A DNA stretch of 64,000 bases from contig NZ_CP077093.1 of the NCBI RefSeq assembly GCF_014268755.2, forward strand, positions 2,592,001-2,656,000, written 5' to 3'. Positions 42,168 through 51,178 of this stretch are shown one piece after another. The stretch is from Pseudomonas vanderleydeniana (GTDB taxonomy: Bacteria; Pseudomonadota; Gammaproteobacteria; Pseudomonadales; Pseudomonadaceae). The position numbers and the translations under genes are program-made. Under the pieces are notes generated by a model, which saw only the letters and a list, made by a program, of their open reading frames with translations, searched no databases and was not told where the DNA came from. The number at the start of each line of letters is the position of its first letter. The first letter of the stretch is position 1.

Positions 42168-42827
42168 TCAGTCTTCCAGCGGCTCCCAGTGCAGGGTGCC
42201 GAACAGATAGTCCATCAGCGGCAGGACGATATTGAAGTTGCGCTCCTGCATCAGCTCGCGCCGGTGGTGCAGCTCATGCAGCCGGCGCATCTGGCGGATC
42301 CACGGCAGGCGTGCCAGCGGATGGCTCGCCGGCAGGTGCTCGCAGGCATGGAACACCTCGTAGGCCAGGTAGCCGAGCAGGGTGCCGCTGGCGAACAGCG
42401 CCGCGACATTGGCGTTGAATGGCAGGATCAGCAGCCACAGCGGCAGGGCGAATGCCAGACTGTGGAGCATGATGAGCCAGGCGGGGAACAGCACCACCCG
42501 CCAATCCCGGGCCTGATCGCAAGTCATGTAGCCGGGGCCGAAGAAACTGTGGTGGTCACCGGTATGGCGGGCGTAGAACAGCCGGGCGAAAGCCTGCCGG
42601 TGGTGGCCCAGCCAGCGGTGCACGACGTAGATGCACAGGTTGAAGAACAACAACGACAGCGGCAGGGCCAGCCACTCCAGCCCCTGCACCTGGTGCAGCG
42701 AGCTCCAGAGCAGGGCGATGCAGGACACGCCGTAGGCCAGGACGAAGCCACCGTGCAGCCAGGGGTTGTAGCGGGGGTGAATCGCGGCGCGGTAACGCGC
42801 GCGGAAGTCCGGGATGGGGTTGCGCAT
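42168..42827 (-). CDS. Fatty-acid hydroxylase/sterol-desaturase-family membrane protein
   Basis: 219 residues from the ATG at 42827 (GGAG 7 bp upstream). Four or five TM helices carry the eight-histidine di-iron pattern: H-R-W-L-G-H-H, H-T-G-D-H-H, H-A-C-E-H and H-E-L-H-H. The family hydroxylates or desaturates lipids such as hydroxy fatty acids, carotenoids or hopanoids. It is convergent with the EptA-like gene (6 bp between stops). The substrate is unknown. Confidence 0.82.
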   Translation of the reverse strand: MRNPIPDFRARYRAAIHPRYNPWLHGGFVLAYGVSCIALLWSSLHQVQGLEWLALPLSLLFFNLCIYVVHRWLGHHRQAFARLFYARHTGDHHSFFGPGYMTCDQARDWRVVLFPAWLIMLHSLAFALPLWLLILPFNANVAALFASGTLLGYLAYEVFHACEHLPASHPLARLPWIRQMRRLHELHHRRELMQERNFNIVLPLMDYLFGTLHWEPLED

Positions 42828-42990
42828 GGTGCGGCTCCAGCTGTTGTTATTATTCATCGCAGCTTAGCAGCCCTGGTTTATCCGCGAACGGGGTGCTAAA
42901 TCCAGCGCTAAACGGTGCCAAATCCGGGGCGTGCCGACATCGGAGTGCGAGTGTTTTGTACGAAAAGACTTGGTTTGTGGATGGAACACT

Positions 42991-43010
42991 AATTAGAATC
43001 AGTCTCATTT
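42991..43010 (+). promoter_or_regulatory. Fur box
   Basis: AATTAGAATCAGTCTCATTT is a good match in reverse to the Fur consensus (AATGAGA-x-TGATTCTAAT on the minus strand), 24 bp before the sigma-factor ATG. Iron repression of the following three-gene operon is predicted. Confidence 0.75.
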
Positions 43011-43034
43011 AACACCTCGCCCAGGTCCTCTCCC

Positions 43035-43544
43035 ATGACTGATGCCGTGACGCCAACGGAGCAAACCCTGCACACGCTGTACCGTGATCACGGCAGTTGG
43101 CTGGAGGGCTGGTTGCGGCGGCGCATGGGCAATGCCTGGGATGCCGCCGACCTGAGTCATGACACCTTCCTGCGGGTGCTGTCCAGCGCGCAGCCGCTGG
43201 TCGACCTGCGTGAGCCGCGGGCGTTCCTGCTGACGGTCGGCAAGCGCCTGCTGAGCAATTTCTACACCCGGCGCAGCCTGGAGCAGGCCTATCTGGAGGC
43301 CCTGGCGCAGTTGCCCGAGGCCTGCGTACCGTCGCCGGAGCAGCGCTGGCTGCTGCTCGAAACCCTGCAGGCGCTGGACGAACTGCTCGATGGCATGCCC
43401 GCCGTGGTCCGGCGCGCCTTTCTCTGGAGCCAGCTCGAAGGGCTGGGCTATCGCGAGATCGCCGAGCGCTTGCAGGTCTCGGAGCGCACGGTCAAGCGCT
43501 ACATGGCCCAGGCCTACGAGCACTGCCTGTTGGTGGAGCTCTGA
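43035..43544 (+). CDS. ECF sigma factor, FecI type
   Basis: 169 residues. Region 2 spans about 15-85 (L-Y-R-D-H-G-S-W-L, D-L-S-H-D-T-F-L-R-V-L, F-L-L-T-V-G-K-R-L). Region 4 spans about 110-165 (L-E-G-L-G-Y-R-E-I-A-E-R-L-Q-V-S-E-R-T-V-K-R-Y). FecI-type sigmas drive a cell-surface-signalled TonB receptor. The stop overlaps the FecR start by 1 nt (TGATG). A Fur box is upstream. Confidence 0.93.
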   Translation: MTDAVTPTEQTLHTLYRDHGSWLEGWLRRRMGNAWDAADLSHDTFLRVLSSAQPLVDLREPRAFLLTVGKRLLSNFYTRRSLEQAYLEALAQLPEACVPSPEQRWLLLETLQALDELLDGMPAVVRRAFLWSQLEGLGYREIAERLQVSERTVKRYMAQAYEHCLLVEL

Positions 43545-44506
43545 TGCCGTCCGCCGTTACGCCCGAAGCCCGGGCTGTCGCACGCGCCGCAGGACAATGG
43601 CTGGCACTGATGGAGTCGGGCGCGGCCAACGATGACGATCGCCGCCAGTTGCAGCACTGGCGTGACAGCAGCAGTGCCCACGAATCCGCCTGGCAGAAGG
43701 CCCAGCTGTTGCGCCAGCGCTTCTGCGGCCTGCCCACGGCGTTGGCCATGGCTACCCTGGACCGTCCGGACCCGGGCCGGCGCGCCGTGCTCAAGCGTGC
43801 CCTCGGCGTGGCGGCGCTGGTACCGGCCGCCTGGCTGATCAGCCGGCAACTGCCGCTGGATGCCTGGCAGGCCGACCTGCAGACCGCGACGGGCGAGCGC
43901 AAGCGCTTCCCGCTGGCCGATGGCAGCACCCTGCAACTCAACACCGCCAGTGCGGTGAATGTCGACCTGCAGGCGCGGTTGCTGACCCTGGTGCGTGGCG
44001 AAATGGCCCTCAAGGTTCCGGGCAGCACCGCCCTGACCATCCAGGCACCGTACGGCCGCATTGCCGTCAGCCACGGCGAAGTCTGCGTACGCCTTGATAC
44101 ACAGGCGTGCCGGGTATCGGTGGTCAGTGGCGCGGTGCAGGTGCAGCCGCTGCAGGGGCCGCCGATATCGCTGGGCGAGGGCCAGGAGGTCATCCTGGGT
44201 GCTTCCGGTGCGGGAGTGCCGAAGGCATTCGACGGACAGCTGCCGGGTTGGCGCGAGGGTGTGCTGATGGCACAGAACCAGCCATTGGGCGACTTCCTGC
44301 GCGAGCTGGGTCGCTATCGCAGCGGCCTGTTGCGCTGGGATCCGGTGCTCGAAACGCTACGCCTGACCGGCAGCTTCCGCCTCGACAATACCGACCGCAT
44401 CCTCGAACTGCTGACCGCCAGCCTGCCGGTGGACGTACACATGCGCACCCGCTACTGGGTCACCCTGGCGCCGCGCAAAAAAACCGCAGGAAAAAACAGT
44501 GCCTGA
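43544..44506 (+). CDS. FecR-type anti-sigma/signal transducer
   Basis: 320 residues. The N-terminal DUF4880-like domain (Q-W-L-A-L-M-E-S-G, L-Q-H-W-R-D-S-S-S-A-H-E-S-A-W) binds the sigma factor; a TM segment is at about 87-102 (A-L-G-V-A-A-L-V-P-A-A-W-L-I). The FecR periplasmic domain begins T-A-T-G-E-R-K-R-F-P-L-A-D-G-S-T-L. The C-terminal STN-like part (L-G-D-F-L-R-E-L-G-R-Y-R) contacts the receptor. It sits between its sigma factor and receptor as usual. Confidence 0.92.
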   Translation: MPSAVTPEARAVARAAGQWLALMESGAANDDDRRQLQHWRDSSSAHESAWQKAQLLRQRFCGLPTALAMATLDRPDPGRRAVLKRALGVAALVPAAWLISRQLPLDAWQADLQTATGERKRFPLADGSTLQLNTASAVNVDLQARLLTLVRGEMALKVPGSTALTIQAPYGRIAVSHGEVCVRLDTQACRVSVVSGAVQVQPLQGPPISLGEGQEVILGASGAGVPKAFDGQLPGWREGVLMAQNQPLGDFLRELGRYRSGLLRWDPVLETLRLTGSFRLDNTDRILELLTASLPVDVHMRTRYWVTLAPRKKTAGKNSA

Positions 44507-44574
44507 AGGCTGTCCCTTTTTTTCACCTCACCGGTCATTCCAGGTAAGTGAACAAAATACGAGAGCTTTCTCCC

Positions 44575-46980
44575 ATGCCGGCAGTCCCCCCTTTGCGTTT
44601 GCGTCCGTTGTTGCGTTTCGGCCTTGTGCTGAGCCTCAGTTCCACACCGTTGCTGGTTGCATCCGCCTGGGCGGAAAACGGTGCCCGCCGTAGCTACGAG
44701 GTCCCGGCCGGCAGCCTCGGCGCGGCCCTGACCCGGTTCGCCGGGCTGGCGGGGGTCAACCTCTCGGTCGATCCGGCGCTGGTCAGTGGGCACGCCAGCA
44801 GCGGCCTGTCCGGTGAATACGGGGTCGAAGAGGGCTTCGCTCGTCTGTTGCAGGGCTCGGGCCTGCAACTGGTGCCGGTGGGCAACCAGGCCTACACCCT
44901 GGTTCCTGCCCCGCAGGGCAGTGGCAGCCTGCAGTTGCCGGCCACCTCGATTCTCGGTGCCGATGGGACGACGGCTGGCCAGGCGTATGCCGGTGGCCAG
45001 GTCGCGCGGCGGGGCTCGCAGGGCCTGCTGGGCTCGCGGGACTTCATGGAGACCCCGTTCAGCATGACCACCTACACCAGCGAGGCGGTGAAGAACCAGC
45101 AGGCGCGGACTCTTGGCGACTTGATCGCCAGCGATCCTTCGGTGCGGGCGACCAATCCGGCGGGCGGGCGCTACGAGCAGTTCACCATCCGCGGATTCAG
45201 CCTGTTCAACAGCGATGTGTCTTACAACGGCCTGTATGGCGTACTGCCGACCTACACCATCGACATGGAAATGGCCGACCGTGTGGACATCCTCAAGGGC
45301 CCGAGCCAGCTGATCAACGGCATCTCGCCGCGCGGCAGCGTCGGCGGTGGCATCAACGTGGTGCCCAAGCGCGCCACCGACAAGCCGATCACCGAGTTCA
45401 CCGGCAGCTATGCCTCTGACAGCCAGACCGGCGGCGCTGTGGATATCGGGCGACGTTTCGGTGACGAGAACCAGTTCGGTGTCCGCTTCAACGGGGTGAA
45501 GCAGTCCGGCGACACCACCTGGGATCACCAGAGCGTCGACCGTCAAATGGCGGTGCTGGGCCTGGACTTCCGTGGTGAACGCCTGCGCCTGTCGACGGAC
45601 ATCGGCCACACCGAGCGTGACACCGATGCGCCGCAGGAGCGGGTACAGATTGGCGCCAATGCGAAGGTGCCGAACCCCAACGATGTACACCGCAACTATG
45701 CGCAGGCCTGGAGCTGGGCGCACACCAAGGACACCTTCGGCACGCTCAATGGCGAGTACGACCTCAGCGACTCGGTGATGGTCTATGGCGGTGTCGGCCT
45801 GCGCAAGAGCAACCACGACTTTCTGCGCCATGCCGTCTCGATCACCAACAATGCTGGCGATTTCAGCGTGCCGCCGCGCGACTTCACCCGTGACGAGAAC
45901 GTCCGCACCGCGACGATGGGCGTACGCAGCTGGTTCCACACCGGCGCCGTCAGCCATGAGCTGAACCTGGCGGCCAGCGATTTCTACATGGACTTCACCA
46001 ACGGCGGTGCCCGTTACGCGGCGGGCAGCAGCAACCTCTACAACCCGGTACAGACACCGGAGCCGGTCACGCCCACCCGCTACGACGACAAGGTCTATAC
46101 CGAGAACCGCTTCACTGGCCTGGCACTGTCCGATACGCTGGGTTTTTTCGATGACCGCCTGTTGCTGACGCTGGGTGCCCGCTGGCAGCGGGTCAAGGTC
46201 GATGACTGGACCAACGGCATCAAGGGCGAAACTTCCTACGACGAAGAAAAGATCTCGCCATCGGGCGGCATTCTGTTCAAGGCCACCGACGAGCTGTCGT
46301 TGTACGCCAACTACATGGAGGGCCTGAGCCAGGGCAAGATCGCCCCGTCGACCTCACGCAACGAGGACGAGATCTTCCCGCCATTCATCAGTCGCCAGGT
46401 CGAGGTCGGTGCCAAGTATGACTTCGGTTCCTTCGCCTTGACTGCCGCGGCGTTCCAGATCCGCCAGCCGGCCTACGAGACCAACGCCACCTCGCGGCTC
46501 TTCGGTCCGAACGGCAAGCGCCAGAACCGCGGCGTGGAGCTGAGCGCGTTCGGCGAGCCGCTCAAGGGCTTCCGCCTGCTCGGTGGGGTGATGTACATCG
46601 ACAGCAAGCTGACCAACACCACCAACGGTACCTATGACGGCAACCGTGCCCCGGCCACGCCCGAGTACAACGTCAACCTCGGTGCCGAATGGGATGTTCC
46701 CGGTGTCGAGGGGTTGACCCTGACCGGCCGCGGCATCTACTCCAGCTCGCAGTACCTGGACCAGGCCAACAGCAAGGAAATCGACAGTTGGGAGCGATTC
46801 GACGTCGGTGCCCGCTACGCCTTCAAGTTCGACGACAAGGCCATCACCCTGCGTGCCAGCGTCGAGAACGTCATGGACAAGCGCTACTGGAGCTCGGCCG
46901 GCGCCTCGGATGACAGCGAGCCCGGGCTGACCCTGTCGACGCCAAGGACCTATCTGCTGTCGGCGACCGTCGGCTTCTGA
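44575..46980 (+). CDS. TonB-dependent siderophore receptor with STN signalling domain
   Basis: 801 residues from the ATG at 44575 (GAGAG upstream; a GTG at 44548 is possible). The signal peptide ends S-A-W-A. The STN domain is at about residues 35-105 (Y-E-V-P-A-G-S-L-G-A-A-L-T-R-F-A-G). The plug runs about 135-245 (I-R-G-F-S-L-F-N-S-D-V and V-D-I-L-K-G-P-S-Q-L). The 22-strand barrel ends in a terminal Phe (S-A-T-V-G-F). The STN domain fits signalling through the upstream FecR. Resemblance to ferrioxamine/ferrichrome/pyoverdine-type receptors is general, so the siderophore is not assigned. Confidence 0.93.
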   Translation: MPAVPPLRLRPLLRFGLVLSLSSTPLLVASAWAENGARRSYEVPAGSLGAALTRFAGLAGVNLSVDPALVSGHASSGLSGEYGVEEGFARLLQGSGLQLVPVGNQAYTLVPAPQGSGSLQLPATSILGADGTTAGQAYAGGQVARRGSQGLLGSRDFMETPFSMTTYTSEAVKNQQARTLGDLIASDPSVRATNPAGGRYEQFTIRGFSLFNSDVSYNGLYGVLPTYTIDMEMADRVDILKGPSQLINGISPRGSVGGGINVVPKRATDKPITEFTGSYASDSQTGGAVDIGRRFGDENQFGVRFNGVKQSGDTTWDHQSVDRQMAVLGLDFRGERLRLSTDIGHTERDTDAPQERVQIGANAKVPNPNDVHRNYAQAWSWAHTKDTFGTLNGEYDLSDSVMVYGGVGLRKSNHDFLRHAVSITNNAGDFSVPPRDFTRDENVRTATMGVRSWFHTGAVSHELNLAASDFYMDFTNGGARYAAGSSNLYNPVQTPEPVTPTRYDDKVYTENRFTGLALSDTLGFFDDRLLLTLGARWQRVKVDDWTNGIKGETSYDEEKISPSGGILFKATDELSLYANYMEGLSQGKIAPSTSRNEDEIFPPFISRQVEVGAKYDFGSFALTAAAFQIRQPAYETNATSRLFGPNGKRQNRGVELSAFGEPLKGFRLLGGVMYIDSKLTNTTNGTYDGNRAPATPEYNVNLGAEWDVPGVEGLTLTGRGIYSSSQYLDQANSKEIDSWERFDVGARYAFKFDDKAITLRASVENVMDKRYWSSAGASDDSEPGLTLSTPRTYLLSATVGF

Positions 46981-47031
46981 TCCAGGTGTGATGATGCTTG
47001 AGCGTGTCTGGACAGGCACGTTCGTGTGCTG

Positions 47032-47394
47032 TTAAACGACATGGAGGACGATGTTCAGGGCGCCGTTTTTCATGTCGTGGAGAAAGTCGATCTGCGATCT
47101 GCTGATAAAGAACATTGATCCTGCCTGGGTTTCAGCCGGCATCGAGAAACAGGGGGAGAGCTGGTTGCGCAGCCTTTCGGGAAATGCGATGAGCAGATCA
47201 ACGCCCTGGTATTCAATGGAGCCGCCAGTTCCCGTACAGATGAGGTTCAATGTCGCAGGGCCAGCCTGGCTCTGTTCGATGGGCAAACGAGTAGTTGTCC
47301 CGACTCTGCATTTGCGAATGGCCCGCGAGATGGTATTGAAGTCTTTCGGAGCACCGAAGAGGTGAGCTTCGTCGCCGTCTATTTTCAAACGCAC
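47032..47394 (-). CDS. Small protein of unknown function
   Basis: 120 residues from the GTG at 47394 (AGGGAAG upstream). No signal peptide or TM. It contains R-A-I-R-K-C-R-V-G-T-T-T-R and a C-terminal half rich in aliphatics (I-S-R-S-Q-I-D-F-L-H). It is 9 bp downstream of the next gene on the same strand, so the two are coupled. Composition is lower in G/C than neighbours. I recognise no family; a toxin/immunity-like pair is one option. Confidence 0.55.
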   Translation of the reverse strand: MRLKIDGDEAHLFGAPKDFNTISRAIRKCRVGTTTRLPIEQSQAGPATLNLICTGTGGSIEYQGVDLLIAFPERLRNQLSPCFSMPAETQAGSMFFISRSQIDFLHDMKNGALNIVLHVV

Positions 47395-47403
47395 ACTGCT
47401 TCC

Positions 47404-47895
47404 CTATGCCTGAGAGGCCTTCTCGGCCCATGCCTCGTTACTGCGATAGCGGCCCAGCCCCAGTGCGTCGAATTCGTCCTGGCCCGTTTGCACCGTGACG
47501 CCGATATGGCGCAATGCCCGACTGATCGGAGAGTCGGGCCAGGCGCTCATGTGGTCCTCGTCGTCGCCCAGATTCAGGATGACCTCGCCCTTGTGCCAGA
47601 TAACGGCGTCCTGTCCGCCAGTGCCTCCGTGAATGTAGGTAGCTGCATAGAGGATAGGCCCCTGGTCGGAAAGCCTTGACGCCAGCTCGGTGATTCCCAC
47701 GGCCAGCTCGCCCGAATGAGGCACTGCTGCCGTCGTGTGAGCCGTTGCCTGACTCTGCAATTGCACTTCGACCGTGTGGGTGACAGGAATCAGGGCCAGT
47801 CCCTGGGGAAGGGGACATATCGCTGCTGCCGGGAGCAGGCTGCGGGCTTTTGTCAGCGTTTCGAGCGGTCCGATGAGAACCTGAATCCAATGCAC
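47404..47895 (-). CDS. Small protein of unknown function, paired with 47032
   Basis: 163 residues from the GTG at 47895, chosen for the AGGGAG 9-10 bp upstream and absence of support for a start at 47976. The sequence is beta/alpha with H-W-I-Q-V-L-I-G-P-L-E-T-L, A-T-Y-I-H-G-G-T-G-G-Q-D-A-V-I-W and N-L-G-D-D-E-D-H-M. No signal peptide. The gene starts the two-gene unit. The D-D-E-D-H acidic segment and small size resemble immunity proteins, but that is a guess. Confidence 0.55.
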   Translation of the reverse strand: MHWIQVLIGPLETLTKARSLLPAAAICPLPQGLALIPVTHTVEVQLQSQATAHTTAAVPHSGELAVGITELASRLSDQGPILYAATYIHGGTGGQDAVIWHKGEVILNLGDDEDHMSAWPDSPISRALRHIGVTVQTGQDEFDALGLGRYRSNEAWAEKASQA

Positions 47896-48055
47896 GCAAT
47901 CTCTCTCCCTTCGATAATTGGCAACTGTCGGTTCTGTAACCAGGCCTGTCGTGTTGAGAATCATTAAACCGATCACAGCAGACGACAGACAACTCTGGTA
48001 AAGTTCGTTAGCTTACTACATATCAAGTTGCCTACCTGTAATCGAGACACCCGCA

Positions 48056-48382
48056 ATGAGCAATGACCTGAGCGAAGAGGAGATGCGCCTGGCGCTGTTC
48101 GGCTCTTCGCGTCCGAGTGCCGAACCGATCGCCCCGCCAGCCCCTGAACCCGAGGTGGTTGTCACACCTGCCGCTCCACCCAAGCGCCGGCCGGTGGCCA
48201 AGGCGCTGTCGCCCAAGCTGCGGGTGATCCTGCATGCGACCAGGGAGTTCGAAGGCGAGATCGAGGAGTTGGTGTATGACGCCAATACCCTCAGCACCTT
48301 CACCGCCGAGCAGGAAGCCAAGGCTGCGGCGAAAAAGAAGAAGTTCCGCTATTTCGACGTGGTTTCGATCAAGCCGATCTAG
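48056..48382 (+). CDS. Small conserved Pseudomonas hypothetical protein
   Basis: 108 residues. An acidic start (S-N-D-L-S-E-E-E-M-R-L-A-L-F-G) is followed by a Pro/Ala-rich linker, then L-R-V-I-L-H-A-T-R-E-F-E-G-E and a terminal Lys run (A-A-A-K-K-K-K-F-R-Y-F-D-V). The pattern is familiar from uncharacterised Pseudomonas proteins. It is divergent from the 47895 gene and convergent with the chemoreceptor. No function is assigned. Confidence 0.7.
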   Translation: MSNDLSEEEMRLALFGSSRPSAEPIAPPAPEPEVVVTPAAPPKRRPVAKALSPKLRVILHATREFEGEIEELVYDANTLSTFTAEQEAKAAAKKKKFRYFDVVSIKPI

Positions 48383-48426
48383 TGCCCTCCGGCTCGGGCG
48401 CCGGGTGCAGATCGATATGCTGACTT

Positions 48427-48455
48427 GGGTGCAACGGCCTTGCACCGTTGCACCC
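48427..48455. terminator. Strong hairpin between convergent genes
   Basis: GGGTGCAACGG (48427-48437) pairs perfectly with CCGTTGCACCC (48445-48455) over a 7-nt loop, midway between the stops of the hypothetical gene and the chemoreceptor. No long T-run, but position and stem make a terminator likely. Confidence 0.55.
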
Positions 48456-48487
48456 GGGGCTTGCCGGTCAGGCGCCGGGCCCAGGCC

Positions 48488-50161
48488 TCACAACGAGAAC
48501 CGCGCCAGCATTCCATCCAGTTCCACCGCCAGGCGGCCCAGTTCCTGACTGGCGCTGCTGGTCTGTGCCGCGCCGCTGGCCGTTTGCATCGACAGGTCGC
48601 GGATGCGCACCAGGTTGCGGTCCACTTCACGGGCCACCTGGGCCTGCTGCTCGGCGGCGGTGGCAATCACCAGGTTGCGCTGGTCGATGCCGGCCACCGA
48701 GCTGGAAATGCTCCCCAGCACGTCCTTGGCCACCTGCGCGCGCTGGCGCGTATGGCCGGCCTGGGTGGCGCTCTCGGCCAGGGCCTGGACCGTCTGGTCG
48801 GTACCCTGGTGAATGCCTTCCATCATCTGTTCGATTTCCCGGGTCGAGGCGTCGGTGCGATGCGCCAGCCCGCGCACCTCGTCGGCCACCACGGCGAAGC
48901 CGCGGCCGGCTTCCCCCGCCCGGGCCGCCTCGATGGCCGCGTTGAGCGCGAGCAGGTTGGTCTGGGCGGCGACGCTGCGAATCACTTCCAGCACCTTGCT
49001 GATGCCCTGGGTTTCGTTCGCCAGGGCCTGGGCCCGCAGGCTCGCCTGTTCGACCTGGTCGGCCAGGACACTGATATCGGCCATGGTCTCGTCCAGTTGC
49101 GCCTGGCCCTCGCGCACGGCGCTGCTGGAACTGCGCGATTCGCTGGAGGTTTCCACCGCATTGCGGGCGACTTCCTCCACCACCTGGCTCATCTGGGTCA
49201 CGGCAGTGGCGGCGTGTTCGATCTCGCCGTACTGCTGGTGCAGGTCCTGGGCACTGTCGTGCATGATCGCGCCCATTTCCTGGGTGGCCGCGTTCAGGCG
49301 GCCGACGGCACCACCGATCTGCTGGATCACCCCGTGCAACTGGTCGCGCATGTGCCCGAGCATCTGCAGCAGTTGCGCGACTTCGTCGCGGCCATGGTCG
49401 ACCACTTGCTGGCTGAGGTCGCCGGCGGCCACGGTCTTGGCCACCTGCAGGGCCTGCTGCAGCGGCCGGGTGATGCTCACGCCCAGGCGCCAGGCCTGCA
49501 ACAGCATCAGCGCCAGTGCCACGGCGATGACGATCGGCAGCAGCAGGCGCACCTGCTGGAAGGTGCTGGCGGCGTTTTCCAGGGATTGCGCGCTGGTCTG
49601 CTTGTTCAGTTCGCGCAGCAGTTGCACTTGCATGTCCATCAACGCGCCCTGGTTGGCCAGGCCGTTGCCGGACAGGTTGCTGGCCTCGCTCAGTCGCTTC
49701 TGCTCGACCAGCTCGATGGCCTGCCTGAACAGGTCGACGAACTGCTGCGCGGCATCCTGCAGCAACTTGATCGAGTCGCGCTCGGTGCCTTCCGGCACCT
49801 TCGCCAGGTAGTCGGTGAAGCCCTGGTCCACCTCGGCACTGAGCTGCTGCAGGTTGATCTTGCGGTTGGTCAGTTCGGCCGGATCGTTGGCATACACCAG
49901 CAACAGGGCGGCCTCGGTACGCATCTTGCCCAGGTCGATGGCAATGGCGTCGGCCTGGGCGATACTCGACAGCGGTCCTTGCTCGATCAATTCGCCTTCG
50001 TGGCGAATGTGCTGCAGGGCCGTCAGGCACAGCCCACCCAGGGCAACCAGCAGCAGGGCGCACAGGCCGAAACTGGCCAGCAGGCGCTTGCCGATGCTCA
50101 GGCGGCGTAGCAGGGCGGGGCGGTGGGACGGCTTGCGGAGAAAGGCAAAACGGAATTTCAC
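48488..50161 (-). CDS. Methyl-accepting chemotaxis protein
   Basis: 557 residues. TM1 is at about 28-50, a four-helix-bundle-type ligand domain of about 150 residues (51-205), and TM2 at about 206-226. A HAMP follows ([18 protein letters not shown]), then the signalling domain with the hairpin tip [20 protein letters not shown]. Residues flanking the tip match the usual methylation helices. The ligand is unknown. A palindrome lies 35 bp upstream of the start. Confidence 0.92.
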   Translation of the reverse strand: MKFRFAFLRKPSHRPALLRRLSIGKRLLASFGLCALLLVALGGLCLTALQHIRHEGELIEQGPLSSIAQADAIAIDLGKMRTEAALLLVYANDPAELTNRKINLQQLSAEVDQGFTDYLAKVPEGTERDSIKLLQDAAQQFVDLFRQAIELVEQKRLSEASNLSGNGLANQGALMDMQVQLLRELNKQTSAQSLENAASTFQQVRLLLPIVIAVALALMLLQAWRLGVSITRPLQQALQVAKTVAAGDLSQQVVDHGRDEVAQLLQMLGHMRDQLHGVIQQIGGAVGRLNAATQEMGAIMHDSAQDLHQQYGEIEHAATAVTQMSQVVEEVARNAVETSSESRSSSSAVREGQAQLDETMADISVLADQVEQASLRAQALANETQGISKVLEVIRSVAAQTNLLALNAAIEAARAGEAGRGFAVVADEVRGLAHRTDASTREIEQMMEGIHQGTDQTVQALAESATQAGHTRQRAQVAKDVLGSISSSVAGIDQRNLVIATAAEQQAQVAREVDRNLVRIRDLSMQTASGAAQTSSASQELGRLAVELDGMLARFSL

Positions 50162-50195
50162 GACGGCGGGCTCTCTTGGACGCTACGTCATGATT

Positions 50196-50210
50196 TGTAA
50201 CAGTATTACA
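50196..50210. promoter_or_regulatory. Palindrome upstream of the chemoreceptor
   Basis: TGTAA-CAGTA-TTACA is a perfect inverted repeat in the AT-rich 50160-50285 spacer. It could be a repressor or activator site for the chemoreceptor; the AraC gene ends at 50285 beyond it. Confidence 0.35.
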
Positions 50211-50284
50211 TGATGGCTTTATGTCATTAATGTGAAAACGGCCAAAAGCTGACTTTCTGGCGCCGGGATCACGGCAGGAAGGGG

Positions 50285-51100
50285 TCAACGGCGCTCCAGG
50301 TAGTCCCGGGGCGACTCGCCCAGCAGGCGCCTGAACATCGCCGAGAAGGCGCTGGGGCTGGCAAAGCCCAGGCTGTCGGCAATGCGATTGATCGGTTCGC
50401 CCGCTTCGAGCAGGGTCAGGGCCCGGGCCACCCGGACCTGCTGTACCCACTGCCGGTAGGTGATGCCGGTTTCCCTGATGAATAGCCGGATCAGGGTCCG
50501 GGTGCTGGCACCGACCACCTCGGACCACTGCTCGATGGTCCGCGACTCGGCCGGTTCCTCCAGGATCTGCTGGCAGATCGCGGCCAGGCGACGGTCCTGC
50601 GGCCAGGGAATCTCCAGCGGTACCGTCCGCGAGTGTTCGAGCTTGTGCAGGATCAGCGCGACGATGCTGCGGTTGGGCAGGTCGTCCGGGTACAGCATCG
50701 GCTGTTCGGCCAGGGCCAGGATCAGTTCGCGCAGCAGCGTGTCGACCTCGATCACCTTGACCCGCTCGCCAAATCGTTCGGCCTGGCTGCGCTCGACGTA
50801 GATCGTGCGCATCCGTGTGTCGCTGAGCATGACCTGGTCATGCACCACTCCCGCCGGAATCCATAACCCGCGCTGGGGCGGGATGTACCAGATGCCATTT
50901 TCACTGGCGACCCGCATCAGGCCCTTGCTGGCGTAGAGGAACTGCCCCCGTGGGTGGCTGTGCGGCGCGTTGTAGCTGCCCGCCGCCTGATCGCGGGAGA
51001 AGGCGGTGATCACCCGGGGCAGGTCCTGGTAGTCGTGATAGTCGTCGCTGTGCCCCTCGGATTTGAGGCTGTCACTTTGGCGACGAATGTTGGCATTCAT
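50285..51100 (-). CDS. nimR: AraC-family regulator, NimR-like
   Basis: 271 residues. The N-terminal cupin-type domain (H-S-H-P-R-G-Q-F-L-Y-A-S-K-G and P-P-Q-R-G-L-W-I-P-A-G-V-V-H) is characteristic of the NimR (YeaM) subgroup, and the C-terminal AraC domain ends A-D-S-L-G-F-A-S-P-S-A-F. In E. coli NimR represses the divergent nimT. The same layout is present here with a 78-bp divergent spacer. The assignment by homology is good; the ligand in Pseudomonas is not known. Confidence 0.85.
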   Translation of the reverse strand: MNANIRRQSDSLKSEGHSDDYHDYQDLPRVITAFSRDQAAGSYNAPHSHPRGQFLYASKGLMRVASENGIWYIPPQRGLWIPAGVVHDQVMLSDTRMRTIYVERSQAERFGERVKVIEVDTLLRELILALAEQPMLYPDDLPNRSIVALILHKLEHSRTVPLEIPWPQDRRLAAICQQILEEPAESRTIEQWSEVVGASTRTLIRLFIRETGITYRQWVQQVRVARALTLLEAGEPINRIADSLGFASPSAFSAMFRRLLGESPRDYLERR

Positions 51101-51178
51101 GCAAAACCGTCCAGGTCGATGGCGAAATTAGTATTTGCCACAGAAATCAGTTCAGCGATAGAGATCTGGAGGCAGCGC

